Assembly: GCA_029204225.1 (NCBI GenBank) | Contig: CM055096.1 | Span: 44,749,967 to 44,813,966 of the forward strand | Source: Diphasiastrum complanatum | Taxonomy: Eukaryota > Streptophyta > Lycopodiopsida > Lycopodiales > Lycopodiaceae | DNA length: 64,000 nucleotides | Direction: 5' to 3' | Program-made: the position numbers and the translations under genes | The notes under the pieces: model-generated | What the model was told of the DNA's origin: nothing | Seen by the model: the letters and a program-made list of their open reading frames with translations, nothing else | Database searches by the model: none | Shown here: positions 1 to 11,961 of the stretch, piece after piece | Numbering within the stretch: position 1 is the first letter of the stretch | Layout of the letters: each line of letters opens with the position of its first letter

Positions 1-1600
1 AAACCTCAAAATTTTTCAAAATATCCCACACTTGATCAGACGATTTTAGTTTTCCCATATCACGACTAGGTACTAAAACACACCAGTGATCATCATATCT
101 TTACAGTCCTAGAATTCCCTTTCCAAAATGACTGATGTCTCATACCATCAGCTTTTCCTTCCAGAAAACCCTTAACCGCCTTATCTGATATTCTAGATAT
201 TCACTGATCATCTAGCTGTTCTATAATCACTATAGGATATTATCTCTTGTTCCCAAACACTGGAGAATTTTTTTATTTGGATGACTGGCATGCCAATCAG
301 ATGGATACCACCAATCCACACCTGATTCTGTGATTTAGACAGAAGAATTAACCTGGTTTCTCATTACATTCTGATCTTTTCTGGTTGATGATAAGCTTTG
401 AATCCCACTAGATCCAAGAGCATTAACTCTAGAGACAAGCTTCTATCAATTAACAGATCCAATTTAATCCATATATCAAATTCTACTTCTAAACATCACA
501 ATTGACATCCAAAACTGCGGATAACTCAATGGTTACAAAGATATAAGCTATGAATTCAACTAAATGAATTCTATCTAGAAAATTAATAACTGGTATTAAG
601 TGATTATTGACTGAAATTATCAAAATCCTAATTGTGAAATATATTTTCCAATCACACTTACTACCTCTGATGTCTACTCTTCTTCCCTCCTTAGAATTTT
701 CAGTTTTCTGAAAATCTATTTCAGCTAAGGTACTAAGAAGACGTTATGACATTAGTAAATGTTTAAAATTAATTATTTAACAAGTATTCCAAAAGCTTTG
801 GTTTGTTCAATTTTAATGACCAAAATCATCAAAACCACAATAACCAACTGATCGATGTTCCACCGATTTGAAAAAGAGAAAACCAAAAAAACACAATTTA
901 ATTCTCTTCACTGGGAGTACCAATACTCCAGAGTTACATGGCTTAAATAACATCGTATCAAGGAATCAAAATTGCTATACTGGGTATATGCCTGAGAACC
1001 ATACCATTTTCTTCGCTTTTGTCAAGATCAATTAAAAAATTAATTTCCAAAATCGATTATTACAGCTTAACCAAAGGTCCAACAGTACTAAAGTTTTCAA
1101 AAAACCGGCTTAGCCAAAAATGTTAAAGTAACAAAGTTTGAAAATATGCGTATTGTCCCTAGAGAAAGGAAATCCAAATTCTTTCAACTCACGTTACGAG
1201 AAATAATACAAAATCCAAGGCTAAATTTTGACAATCAAACACCAAGAAACCGAAATTTCTATAACTGGGTATTAATAACTTGATTTTTTGGAGTTGTTCA
1301 ACAAAACCGATTCCGATCCAACTCAAAGTTACCAAATGTCCAAAATTTTTACAAAGCCTTGATTAACAGGCATGTAATAGCACTGACGTAGATAGTCACC
1401 CAATTTTTTTGAATTGTCGACCACTCACAACGCATCAGAACGACTTTAGTCACCTTGCCCATCATGCCAAAAAAAACCCTAAGGTAAGGTTTTAAACTTA
1501 CCAAATAGGCCTAAAAACCAAACCCTAGCTTTACAAAAAAGAAAAAAAAAGCTTTAGGGCCGGCTCCCTCTTCACATCACTATAGCATCTCGAAATCACA
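1..1600. other. AT-rich non-coding DNA, diverged dispersed repeat
   Basis: No coding frame of note on either strand. About 500-780 resembles 56960-57190: both contain an aatgaattctat word, then tagtattaag, then a C/T-rich stretch with CCTTAG, then AAGAAG and a tagtaaatgt word in the same order. I read these as two diverged copies of one non-coding repeat, perhaps an LTR or untranslated region. Its element is not identified. Confidence 0.4.

Positions 1601-1603
<3 letters not shown>

Positions 1604-1639
<36 letters not shown>
1604..1639. repeat. (GA)n microsatellite
   Basis: Uninterrupted GA dinucleotide run of about 36 bp, followed by a GA-rich stretch to about 1720. Confidence 0.95.
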
Positions 1640-1640
<1 letters not shown>

Positions 1641-2702
1641 GCTCCCACCAGCCGCAACCATCCGGAGAGAGAGAACTCTGAAGCTGGATCGAAAGAGAAC
1701 ATGGTCGCGAGAGGGAGATTCAAGGTAGGTCACGCTCCTCAGCCCCATTAACAGAGAGGTTCATCCATGATCCACTCGACCATCAGAAAGCATGAAGCTG
1801 CCCTCACACAAGGCCACAAAATTCGCTGCCCATAGCACAAATTCGCTTCATCAATCCACAGCCTACAGTTCCACCACTGGTCCCACTCAGCTCCAAGCAG
1901 TTTGATCCACAATTGATTCTTTACAGCTCTCCCAAGAAGAATCGCATGCAAGTTAGGAAAAGGATTTGCAGGACATGAACTAAAAGGAATGGGTTGCTTT
2001 GACAGCCGTCTATCAATCCTTGAATCCACAACTGAGGTTTCCATTACAATTAATCTGCCTTTCCAACTGTCACCTTTCTGAACCCAGAGAAACAAATTGG
2101 AAAGGACTGTAAATTGTTTCAGGTTGATGACCAACATGGTTACCTTCGTCAATCAAGATTTCGAACCTCTCAACTATTCCAAAGAACTATGATCTTCTCT
2201 CTACTTCTACCAAAAAGCAGGACTATCCGTATCATAATTGCTTTCACAGGAAATAGTTAACTTTCATGGCAGGCAGTAAGAATCCTCAATTGTGCCTTTT
2301 TTTTTTTTTCTGCTTATACTAGTGAAAGTACAGAACTACAATATCCAATCAATGAATTCAGCTTGCATTCTTTTCAGGAGGATTAAATATGAATCCTCAA
2401 CATGCATACTGAAATTTAGATTCAAAATTATAAGGTCCAATAATTTATTCCGAATAGACCTATTTCCAAACAGTCTCTTCATAAACTCTCCGGAACTAAT
2501 CATGCATCTAAATTGCCCACATCAATCGGGATTTTATGGAGCACCACAATTGATAAGTATGCTTTCAACCGGAATTAGTGAATCCAACTCCAAACTTCCC
2601 TTGTGAAATCAGCACTTCAAACCAGGATACAAATCCAAGTGCTTCACTTTCAAATGTAATGTAGAGTTTGCCTCCATTCCCATCCAAGACCGCATCTTAG
2701 CC
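1640..2702 (-). other. Unrecognised interior of a possible LTR element
   Basis: On the minus strand there is an open frame of 134 codons (1748-2152) and further short broken frames up to about 2700. None shows a motif I recognise: no reverse transcriptase, integrase, protease or zinc knuckle. The region lies directly downstream of a minus-strand PBS, so it would be the leader or start of the element whose LTR begins at 2718. It could equally be unrelated intergenic DNA. Confidence 0.2.
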
Positions 2703-2703
2703 G

Positions 2704-2716
2704 GGCTCTGATACCA
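2704..2716 (-). other. Primer-binding site, initiator-Met tRNA type
   Basis: The plus strand reads GGCTCTGATACCA, so the minus strand reads TGGTATCAGAGCC, the usual plant LTR-element PBS complementary to the 3' end of initiator tRNA-Met. One base separates it from a TGTAAAG word that would be the end of the 5' LTR. Confidence 0.6.
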
Positions 2717-2717
2717 A

Positions 2718-3194
2718 TGTAAAGACCCTCAAGGATTTTCCCTAAGATGTGGATAGGAGGACACAATAGGAGAGACAATGGAGCCAAACCGTCCAACCAA
2801 TCCTAAATCAAAACTGGATCTAGCCCCCAAGCCATGCCATGTGAAGCAAGAGGAGAAGAGAGAAACTGATAACCTAAACCCAATATGTCGACGGGAGAAT
2901 CCCCACCTCCTTATATAGAGAGTAGAGTCCTGTGCATGTAACCATGCAATCCCCATGCAGGTCAACTATAAATAGATCACATCTCTTCCTGCAGTTCTCC
3001 TACCTATATCCGTCACACAGGCATGCAATACTCCATATGTCTCAATTAGAGTGTCTAGGTTCTCTCAAGGTAATTAGTCACAAACAGGCCTTGACATGGA
3101 ATTAAATCATGGCGTGACCAATAATTTTGAGTACTAGAGGCCGGTCTACCATATTAGGACTATTCTAGGTCCTTGACCGAATATGGCCATAACA
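2718..3194 (-). repeat. Putative 5' LTR of a minus-strand retroelement
   Basis: The segment starts TG one base after the PBS and can be closed at a CA near 3194. Only the PBS-proximal end is well supported. The distal end is a guess, because no second LTR copy is visible in the window. Confidence 0.35.
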
Positions 3195-3391
3195 TATACA
3201 TATCTGTATATACATATAGATATATCTATATATATATATACACACACACACATAGATATATATTCAAGCACAAAATCAATAGACTCCAAAATATCTTATG
3301 AAGCTTATTACGACTATAAGCCAAGTTCAAAACATCTTTGCTTTTTTTGGATGTCTATGCTATGTTCAAACTCCTTCAAACTTTAGAAAGA
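3195..3391. repeat. TA/CA low-complexity tract and short spacer
   Basis: Alternating TATA, (CA)n and TATA runs occupy about 3200-3263. The rest, up to the start of the protease 3' flank, shows nothing recognisable. Confidence 0.7.
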
Positions 3392-3560
3392 GACATGGTG
3401 GAGCTAGTGTGAAAACTGAATCAGATTAAAATGACTTGAGTTCTCAAACATATTACCAAGAAACTTTTCAATTTGAAGTGTATAGGATTCTATGGTAATA
3501 TACATCAAGTACACCATCATAGCGGAAAGTGTAATGTTGAGCTCACTTCTCAAATATTCA

Positions 3561-4970
3561 TCATGCAAGTCTTGCACAATCAGTGGGACGAAAGGACACT
3601 TCACTCTTCTCCAAATTGTACAATATATGAAGACTTTGTTGCATTATGTTCCCAAGAATGCCATAAGCGTAGGGACTGGCAAGGAATGCCAGACATTTCA
3701 CATCTTTTTGTACAAGAAAGATATAGTTGTTTTGAGGCATGGACAAGTTGACTTCCTTCAGATGAAATGTGAAACTGGGGAATGTATAGTTGGGAGGAGC
3801 AGATGAAATGTTGTAACACCTATCCCAATTGCCAATAACCGAGGCATTTGAGACAAGTGGAAGATCGATGAGTTTCTTGAACTTTGCAAACACTTGTGAG
3901 TACAAAATTTTTGGAAGTAGTGTAGGTGTGGTGCCAGAATCCAGAACAAACAACTGTTGATTGGATTTGCGTGTTGGTGGTGGAACATGAAAGCGTCTAT
4001 CTTCCACACTAACCCCAAGTAAATTTACAGCATAGAAAACAGTGTTCTTCACCAAGGGTGTAGTCAGAATTCCAGGTCCTTGAATAGCTGGTGTTGGTCC
4101 TAAATAGATCACGCCGCTGGTGGTACTGTTGTTATTTACTACCCTATTAGATGATGATGAAAATAATAGATCTTTCCCGGGGATTACAAAGCAATAAGAA
4201 AACTGGTTAATGCCCAGCTGAAGTGGTAGGCCGATTGTGGTACTCATTAGTCCAACTAATCCTGGCACCATCGCTAGCCCATCTCCAACAACATTTGCAC
4301 ATTCAATACTCATATTCGGGACTTGAGCTTGTTTGCCATCTGTTTTAAAAAAAGTGAGTGTTTCTTCCACGACTTTTCCTTTTGTTACACTATCATTTTG
4401 TCCATAATGTATCTCTGAAGGGCAAAATGAAGTTGTTGCAGATTTGTTACATGAATGTGGTCCCAACCATGTATTGCATTTGTTATCTGTGCATGAGATT
4501 GGACGGTAGGTGGAAGAGGATCTAGGATCATATACGGGACCTCCCAATCCTGAATACTTTAAGCACCGAACCCAATTAGTATCACTTCCTGTATCGACAT
4601 AGAGCTGAAACTTAGTTGCTGGAATTCCGATGCCGACTTCCATGCTTAATCCTTGCACAACATTATCCCACAACAAGTAGGAGGTCACAGTTGAAGTGGG
4701 TTCCTCGCTGGAGGCTCCATTTGCTGCAACAGAAGATTCAGCTGCAGAACTATTGGCATGCAATTTCTTGATATTGACTGTTGCATATCGACCCATCGTT
4801 TCCAGATACCGTGCCCTAGGTGTGAGGACAGAAGGCGAAGAACTGACATGACGTCTCAGTCCTCCTCTGATTGATGATGTATGTGAATGAACAACATATA
4901 TCTGCATTAACACCAACAAAATAGTGATCCAGCCGCTGCAGAATGTGATGAGCATGCCTGAGAACGCCAT
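3561..4970 (-). CDS. Nepenthesin-like aspartic protease (peptidase family A1)
   Basis: An intronless frame of 469 aa with no internal stop. I chose the ATG at 4970 because it begins a typical secretory signal: a short start, then a hydrophobic stretch around residues 7-27. After a variable propeptide (about 30-98) comes the A1 fold. The first catalytic motif DTGS has its Asp at residue 126, a flap-like HYGQND lies near 188, and the second catalytic motif DSGT has its Asp at 344. The C-terminal ILGN motif is near 438. Cysteines between the first motif and the flap fit the nepenthesin-type insert of plant A1B proteases. Length is usual for the family (about 430-500 aa). The protein is probably secreted or vacuolar and cleaves proteins at acid pH. 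Its substrate cannot be told from sequence. A near copy of its 3' half lies at 5645-6484. Confidence 0.85.
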   Translation of the reverse strand: MAFSGMLITFCSGWITILLVLMQIYVVHSHTSSIRGGLRRHVSSSPSVLTPRARYLETMGRYATVNIKKLHANSSAAESSVAANGASSEEPTSTVTSYLLWDNVVQGLSMEVGIGIPATKFQLYVDTGSDTNWVRCLKYSGLGGPVYDPRSSSTYRPISCTDNKCNTWLGPHSCNKSATTSFCPSEIHYGQNDSVTKGKVVEETLTFFKTDGKQAQVPNMSIECANVVGDGLAMVPGLVGLMSTTIGLPLQLGINQFSYCFVIPGKDLLFSSSSNRVVNNNSTTSGVIYLGPTPAIQGPGILTTPLVKNTVFYAVNLLGVSVEDRRFHVPPPTRKSNQQLFVLDSGTTPTLLPKILYSQVFAKFKKLIDLPLVSNASVIGNWDRCYNISSAPPNYTFPSFTFHLKEVNLSMPQNNYIFLVQKDVKCLAFLASPYAYGILGNIMQQSLHILYNLEKSEVSFRPTDCARLA

Positions 4971-5411
4971 TTCCTTAGACAATGGTACACAATCACTACA
5001 ATATGCTTGAATTATCACAACAGAACGATCTGGGTACGATACCGGATGCTGCTAGATGAGCCCAATAATGTAAACGATAGGTTTATGCACAAGGTATTGA
5101 TGTATACCTCGGCAGGATCAAAAGGAAGTACAAAGGACTTAAGAATTATTTGATTTCTGGCGATGGCGATGTTATCAGTGAGCTAGTGATACTTCATAGA
5201 TGAGTTTGTGAGATGTACCTCTGCGAGATGAGACAAAACCTGGCATCCTTTCGATGGAGGCGAGGGGTGATGACTCACATAAGGTCGGCCATTGCACCCA
5301 AGAATTGTTTTTAGACTTGAGTCACACTAGAGCCACTTAAAGTGCAACAAACAAGTCACTACATAACTTTGTTTCATTCCTTGTCAACAACATGATTGAC
5401 CTCGTCTAGTG
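4971..5411 (-). promoter_or_regulatory. Upstream region of the aspartic protease gene
   Basis: About 440 bp between the protease ATG and the neighbouring inverted-repeat structure. It must hold the 5' UTR and proximal promoter if the gene is expressed. I see no convincing TATA box or other motif in it. Confidence 0.3.
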
Positions 5412-5641
5412 ATTTGTACTCATATGAAATGATGCCTCAAGACCTCAAATGAGGAATATCCAATAAATACGCATTGTCTAAGCATGTATCCATCGCCATG
5501 GTAGAAGACAAAATACATCAAGCTAGAATATTTGTGTATTTTCAACATGGCCTTTGCAAAATTAGCATAATGTTCAAGTGGTAAATGTCTTTTTGTTAAA
5601 CTCCTTTCTCTTAAAACCTCAAAGCCTATAGAAGACACTCC
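5412..5641 (+). repeat. Left arm of the 229-bp inverted repeat
   Basis: It runs from ATTTGTACTCATATG to GAAGACACTCC and pairs with the right arm at 6486-6714. Reverse-strand reading gives a 72-codon open frame without a recognisable motif. Confidence 0.85.
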
Positions 5642-5644
5642 AAG

Positions 5645-6484
5645 GACATGGTGGAGCTAGTGTGAAAACTGAATCAGAATAAAATGACTTGAGTTCTCAA
5701 ACATATTAAAAGAAAACTTTTCAATTTGAAGTGTATAGGATTCTATGATAATATACATCAAGTACACCATCATAGCGGAAAGTGTAATGTTGAGCTCACT
5801 TCTCAAATATTCATCATGCAAGTCTTGCACAATCAGTGGGACGAAAGGACACTTCACTCTTCTCCAAATTGTACAATATATGAAGACTCCGTTGCATTAT
5901 GTTCCCAAGAATGCCATAAGCGTAGGGACTGGCAAGGAATGCCAGACATTTCACATCTTTTTGTAAAGGAAAGATATAGTTGTTTTGAGGCATAGACAAG
6001 TTGACTTCCTTCAGATGAAATGTGAAACTGGGGAATGTATAGCTGGGAGGAGCAGATGAAATGTTGTAGCACCTATCCCAATTGCCAATAACTGAGGCAT
6101 TTGAGACAAGTGGAAGATCAATGAGTTTCTTGAACTTTGCAAACACTTGTGAGTACAAAATTTTTGGAAGTAATGTAGGTGTGGTGCCAGAATCCAGAAC
6201 AAACAATTGTTGATTGGATTTGCGTGTTGGTGGTGGAACATGAAAGCGTCTATGTTCCACACTAACCCCAAGTAAATTTACAGCATAGAAAATAGTGTTC
6301 TTCACCAAGGGTGTAGTCAGAATTCCAGTTCCTTGAAAGGCTGGTGTTGGTCCTAAATAGATTACGCCGCTGGTGGTACTGCTGTTATTTACTACCCTAT
6401 TGGAAGATGATGAAAATAATAGATCTTTCCGAGGATTACAAAGCAATAAGAAAACTGGTTAATGCCCAGCTGAAGTGGTAGGCC
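5645..6484 (-). pseudogene. Truncated copy of the aspartic protease gene (3' half)
   Basis: It corresponds to 3392-4232 of the intact gene: the last ~220 codons plus about 170 bp of 3' flank. The catalytic DSGT motif and the ILGN C-terminus are present. The signal peptide, propeptide and first catalytic DTGS half are absent. A single-base deletion near 6430 (TCCGAGG where the parent reads TCCCGGGG) shifts the frame at the upstream end. The stop codon at 5814 is conserved. It cannot make an active A1 protease, which needs both aspartates. Confidence 0.85.
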
Positions 6485-6485
6485 C

Positions 6486-6714
6486 GGAGTGTCTTCTATA
6501 GGCTTTGAGGTTTTAAGAGAAAGGAGTTTAACAAAAGACATTTACCACTTGAACATTATGCTAATTTTGCAAAGGCCATGTTGAAAATACACAAATATTC
6601 TAGCTTGATGTATGTTGTCTTCTACCATGACGATGGATACATGCTTAGACAATGCGTATTTATTGTATATTCCTCATTTGAGGTCTTGAGGCATCATTTC
6701 ATATGAGTACAAAT
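6486..6714 (-). repeat. Right arm of the 229-bp inverted repeat
   Basis: Reverse complement of 5412-5641 with a handful of substitutions and one indel in a T run. The outer end is GTACAAAT at 6707-6714. Confidence 0.85.
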
Positions 6715-6905
6715 GGCTATTTTTCATTGGAAAGGATATAGGGCCAAAAAATAGCAATTTTTGCCTAGTAAAGGGATCTCTCCCACATGAATGTCAAAGT
6801 TAAGGCTGATTGGCCACATTAGGTTGTTGATGTTAGGTTTAGATCTGAAGTTTGACGGCAAATGGTGCCATTTTTTCGGGCAAACAGGACATTTTTTACA
6901 GCAAT

Positions 6906-6907
<2 letters not shown>

Positions 6908-6958
<51 letters not shown>

Positions 6959-6960
6959 CA
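6908..6960. repeat. (AC)n microsatellite
   Basis: AC run interrupted once by CG near 6951. Confidence 0.95.
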
Positions 6961-7085
6961 TATAAAACTATTTGTGCGCATGTGTATGGGTGCACCCATG
7001 CATCCTCCTCTCCTCACCCATGCATACACACTTTCTTAACTAGAAATGATGGTGAGGGAGATGCATGTATGGGGAAAGTGCATAT

Positions 7086-7247
7086 CCCCATGCATTTGCA
7101 CATTGTATGCATTGAGGGGTGAGCCCCAAAAAGATTCCCCTCCCACTCACTAAATTCAAATCCCCATACATTTGCACATTGTGTGCATTGAGGGGTGGGC
7201 CCCAAAAGGATTCCCCACCTCCTCCCTCCCACTCACTAAATTCAAAT
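7086..7247. repeat. Tandem duplication, unit 76-86 bp
   Basis: Copy 1 (7086-7161) and copy 2 (7162-7247) both run from CCCCAT through GCATTGAGGGGTG and GGGCCCC/GAGCCCC to CACTCACTAAATTCAAAT. Copy 2 carries a short extra CCT-rich insertion. Confidence 0.85.
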
Positions 7248-7599
7248 ATTTGAAGTTTTATTTTTTTCACACACGTCAATGTGCTTTAAACTTTAGCCAA
7301 TAATTCTTATTACATGACTTTCTTATTTATTTTGAATTACCAAAGTTTTACCCATAAATCATAAACATAAAAAATTTCCTGACTACCTTAAACTATTTTT
7401 TTTTTTCAATCCCTCAAATCCCTATCTTGGCCTGCCATTTTCAAGAATGTTTAACCACAAGCCCAAACTCACTAGCTTTAATCGTTACCCACCTGCTTTT
7501 ATCCATGGGCCAAAAAATACACAGTTGAAAAAAAAAGGAAGGGGATGGGGAGAGGGGAGCAAAAGAACCAATAAAAAGAGAAATATGGGGGGGAGGAGG

Positions 7600-7758
7600 A
7601 TTTGGAACACACGTGCGTGCACACACACACACACACACACACACGTGTGTGTGTGTGTGTGCGTGCGCGCGCGCGCCTATGTGTGCGTGTTCGTTGTGTG
7701 TGTGTGAGAGAGAGCTTCCCCCGACACATCGAATGCTTGCGTGTGCGCGCGCACACGT

Positions 7759-7810
<52 letters not shown>

Positions 7811-7901
7811 CTCCATATAATTTTTTTTTATGGACGAGGTATATTGTATGAAGTACAAAGTCTAGAGTTCTTTTTTCTACTCTCCTCTCTCCCATGGCCC
7901 C

Positions 7902-7978
<77 letters not shown>

Positions 7979-8062
7979 CAGGTTGACCAATCACCCATAG
8001 AGGGAGGGAGGTCCCTCCATCCCCCCCTCTCTCTCACTCACACACACACACACACACACATA
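7600..8062. repeat. Microsatellite cluster: AC, GT, GC, TC, CA
   Basis: (AC)12 at 7621-7644 passes straight into (GT)9 at 7645-7662 and then a GC-alternating stretch, giving a palindrome able to form a hairpin. Further runs: (GT)n about 7693-7706, (AC)n 7761-7809, (TC)n 7905-7977 and (CA)n 8038-8060. Open frames here are dinucleotide artefacts. Confidence 0.95.
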
Positions 8063-8860
8063 TTTTCTTAAATGTAAAACACCTCCCCTTTAAAATGTAA
8101 ACCCCTCATAAAAAAATATGAACTTAAACCCCCTTAAAGATGTGAACCCCCACTCCCCATAAAACAAAAAAAGTGAAGGGGCTTTTTGGCTCCCCATTAA
8201 CTAAGTTTTCTTTTTTTTAAAAGGAGACAAAAAAAAGTCCTCATCAAAAAACTAAGACTTTTAAGGGCGGGAGCATATCTTTCTCTAACACTCCCTCACC
8301 CTTTTTTTGTCACATGGCAAAACCCACCCACCCATCTCCCCCGAGCACTTAAACCATCGGCCTCTTGCCCAAACAACTTGCTCTTAACCATTAGGGAGCA
8401 CACCCGCACTCCGCCCACCCCATATATTCCCCCCCTTCTCCAGTCAACCCACCTAAGAAAACATCATCGATGAGCAGACCCACACTAAGATTTATTGCAT
8501 GACTTTTTGATTTATTTTGTATTACCAAAGTTCTACCCATAAATCATGAACAGAAAGTTTACCCAAAGTTCTTTTCTCCGTCTAGCATCCATGCTCTATG
8601 AAGGAACATATTTGCCAATCCCATCCTTGCAACAACTGTGGGAAATAGTAGAAGTTGAATATCTAAAACTAGACAATTTTTTATTTATTCAAATTGAAAT
8701 GGAAATTTGACACGAAGTTCTCCTTTGTTCTTACCTCTAGGGTTCTTCATTTTTCTTTTTCCCAGCTCTGTAGTTTTTTATTCTCCTTGCTGCACAAGTT
8801 TGCTTGATCAATTTGTCCCATCAGCCACATAAATCACATACACATGCACATTTGATACAC
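8063..8860. other. Non-coding spacer
   Basis: No coding frame or motif seen. About 8492-8549 repeats 7308-7363 in direct orientation (word ACCAAAGTT, then ACCCATAAATCA), so the microsatellite cluster sits between two copies of a short sequence. Confidence 0.5.
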
Positions 8861-9442
<582 letters not shown>

Positions 9443-9749
9443 TAAAATAGATAAGTTAGAAACAAATGGTTCATGCTTGAGCTTTAAAAAATGGTGTGGT
9501 CCTTATTTTTCTTTGTTTAAGGTGAGGTTTTTAATGTTCTCTAAAGTATGGGAAGGCTTGAACACCAAAGGGAATAATATACGGTGACATTGTGGAATAG
9601 ATTGTTGAGTATAAGGGAAAGTATTCCATTTGTTGTGACCTATGAGATTACTTATGCCTACCCTTGAGAAGCATTTGTTGAAAAGCAAATATGAAGGCAA
9701 CTGAAGGCACTCATATCATACAATGGTAAAGAGTATACAAGCTTGGAGT

Positions 9750-11895
9750 TCTAAGAATTTTGCGAAGGAGTGGTAGAAAGGAGAACCATACATTAATGGA
9801 AGCAATCCATTGTATGATTCCTCAATCAAAAGTTTCAAAAGAATTATGTGTTGAGGCCATAACAGCATCAGTCTATTTACATAACATGACCCTCACCAAA
9901 ACAATAGATAGAAGGATGCCAATTCAATTTTGGACAAGCAACGAGCCAAATCTATCTCATATCAAGGTCTTTGGATGTGCAACATATATGCATATACCCA
10001 AAGAAAAAAAGAACCAAATTGGATGACAAAGTCACTATAGACAATTTTCATTGGGTACTTAACCAGTTCACATGGTTACAAGCTGTATAATCTAGCCAAC
10101 AAGAAAATTCTAGTCAGCTGAGATGTAAAATTCGATGAATATTCATTTTCAGCAGGAAGTGATTCCAATGTGGATATGAAAGTTTTGATTTATCACAATA
10201 TTTACCAGGTCTGGCTGAAGAGGGAGAAGCTCATAGAATTTATCTTGAAGAAATTATTGTAGGTCAAGGAGAAGAGAATCAAGACCTTGTTCCACAGCTT
10301 CAATCTATACAACTTGAGCAACAAGAACAACACCAATCAGTTGCAGCCATAAAAAGATCAACCAAAATTTATAGGCCATCATTGAAGGTCATCGAAAATG
10401 CTGAAGTTTATAATGTTATGGATTATGAATTCTGTGGCATCACATAGGAACCAACAAATCACCAAGAAGCCATTGAAGGCAAGGAATGCATCCAATAACA
10501 AGAAGCAATGAAGGAAGAAATCCATTCCATGCACAAAAGCAGTACTTGGATGCTGAAAACCCTACCAGAAGGAAGGAAATCAATGGATTGCAAATGGGTC
10601 TACAAAAAGAAGACCAAGACTAAGGAAGGCACACAAAAATATAGAGCAAGACTCATTGCCAAGGGATGTTGATAGTAGTGTGGTATTGACTACCAAGAAA
10701 ATTTTCATCCATGGTTAAAATGTCAAGCATTAGATTGTTGTTAGCATATGCAGCCAAGTATGTTAGCATATGTAGCAAAGTATGATTTAGAAATACATCA
10801 AATAAATGTCAAAACTACCTTTATTCATGGAGACAAAAAAGAAAAATATTAATTTTATATGAATCAAGCATAGAAGACCCCAATCACCTAGACCTTGTGT
10901 GAAAATTAAACAAGTGGTTGAAACAAGCCTCACAAGCTTGGCATAAAAAAATAGACAACTTCTTAAAGTATGTTGGAATGCAACCATTTTAGGCTGACTG
11001 GAATGTCTATGTCAAAGCTGATTTCGAATGGTTTGTGTTCATGACAATGTTTGTTGATGATTCAATTATCTTTGGCAATTGTTTAAAATGCATAGGATCG
11101 ACCAGACAACTAGTTGAAAGGTTTGAAATTATAGACCTAGGAGAAGCAAGTTGCAAATTACAAGAGATAGAAGCAAGGGCACAATTCGAGGTACTCAAAC
11201 ATAATATGCTTTGAAAGTTTTAAATTAGTATGGAATGATGGAGTGCAAGGGGAAAGAGACTCCTATGGCACAAGGAGTTAAGCTCTCCAAAGATGATTGT
11301 CCCAAAACTAAAGCAGAAAAGTATGCTATGAAGTTTATTCCATATTAAAATTTGATAGAAAGCTTAATGTATCTGACTATATGTAGCCTATATGTAGCAG
11401 ATCAAACCTTGCAGTTGCAATATATTCATTGGCCCAAATCTCAAGCAATGTTGGAATGCAGCACTACTGGAAGTTAGCCAAAAGAGTGTTTCAATATTTA
11501 ATGCAAACACAACATTTTAAAAATCACGTGTACCAATGATGGTGAATTTGTTTTACATGCTTTTTGTGATGCAAGTTGGACAGTATGTAGAGATGATAGC
11601 AAATCAATTAAAAGTGGATGTTTCATGCTATGTGGAGGTCCTGGAAGCTGGATTTGCAAAAAACAATCACGGATTGCCCAATCATCTTGTGAAGATGAAT
11701 ATTGTCCAAATTAATACTAATGAGATAGCATGGTTGAGGCAAATGTTGTCAAAATCATGTGAGGGGCAGATTCAGCCCATTGTCATGGAGATGGACAGTC
11801 CAAGATCCAAGATCCCATATTTTGATTTCAAAACAAAATTTCAAAAAGGGACAAGATATGCCATTATCTTTGGAAACAAGGAAGCTTTAAGTTAG
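9750..11895 (+). mobile_element. Ty1/copia pol relic (integrase end, RT, RNase H)
   Basis: Plus-strand pieces in normal pol order across several frames. 9760-10026 is the C-terminal part of integrase (HIKVFGCATYMHIPKEK-like). About 10500-10670 is the start of reverse transcriptase (EAMKEEI, then DCKWVYKKK and YRARLIAKG). 11040-11170 holds the region around the RT active site. 11550-11790 is RNase H (FCDASW, then a degraded SSCEDEY, then EIAWLRQML). Many stops and frameshifts show a dead copy. No LTRs were recognised around it. Confidence 0.8.
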
Positions 11896-11961
11896 CCGGC
11901 ACAGTGCATTCAAATTTTAAGAAATGAAGTGATCAAAGGATGGTGATCTACATTTGAGAGT

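Larger units (their letters stand above)
5412..6714. mobile_element. Inverted-repeat element carrying a captured protease fragment
   Basis: Two arms of about 229 bp, 5412-5641 and 6486-6714, are near-perfect reverse complements, with only a few differences by eye. Between them lies 5645-6484, a copy of 3392-4232 from the neighbouring protease gene in the same orientation, with roughly 25-30 differences in 840 bp by eye. The copy fills the space between the arms with only a few bases to spare. This is the layout of a Pack-type or fold-back transposon that has picked up a gene fragment. I see no target-site duplication outside the arms and no transposase, so a non-transposon inverted duplication remains possible. 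Confidence 0.6.

Noticed and set aside
3473-3806. Plus-strand frames opposite the protease 3' end
   Set aside because: They are shadows of the protease gene and recur in the duplicated fragment at 5726-5995. The minus frame has the catalytic motifs.
5412-6714. Target-site duplication for the inverted-repeat element
   Set aside because: Bases outside the arms (…GTCTAGTG and GGCTATTT…) do not match, so no duplication is claimed.
7600-8062. Long open frames of repeated Thr-His, Cys-Val, Ser-Leu or Arg-Glu
   Set aside because: They are translations of AC, GT, TC and AG runs, open in several frames at once. The same holds at 9294-9439, 16315-16480, 50533-50597 and 52055-52181.
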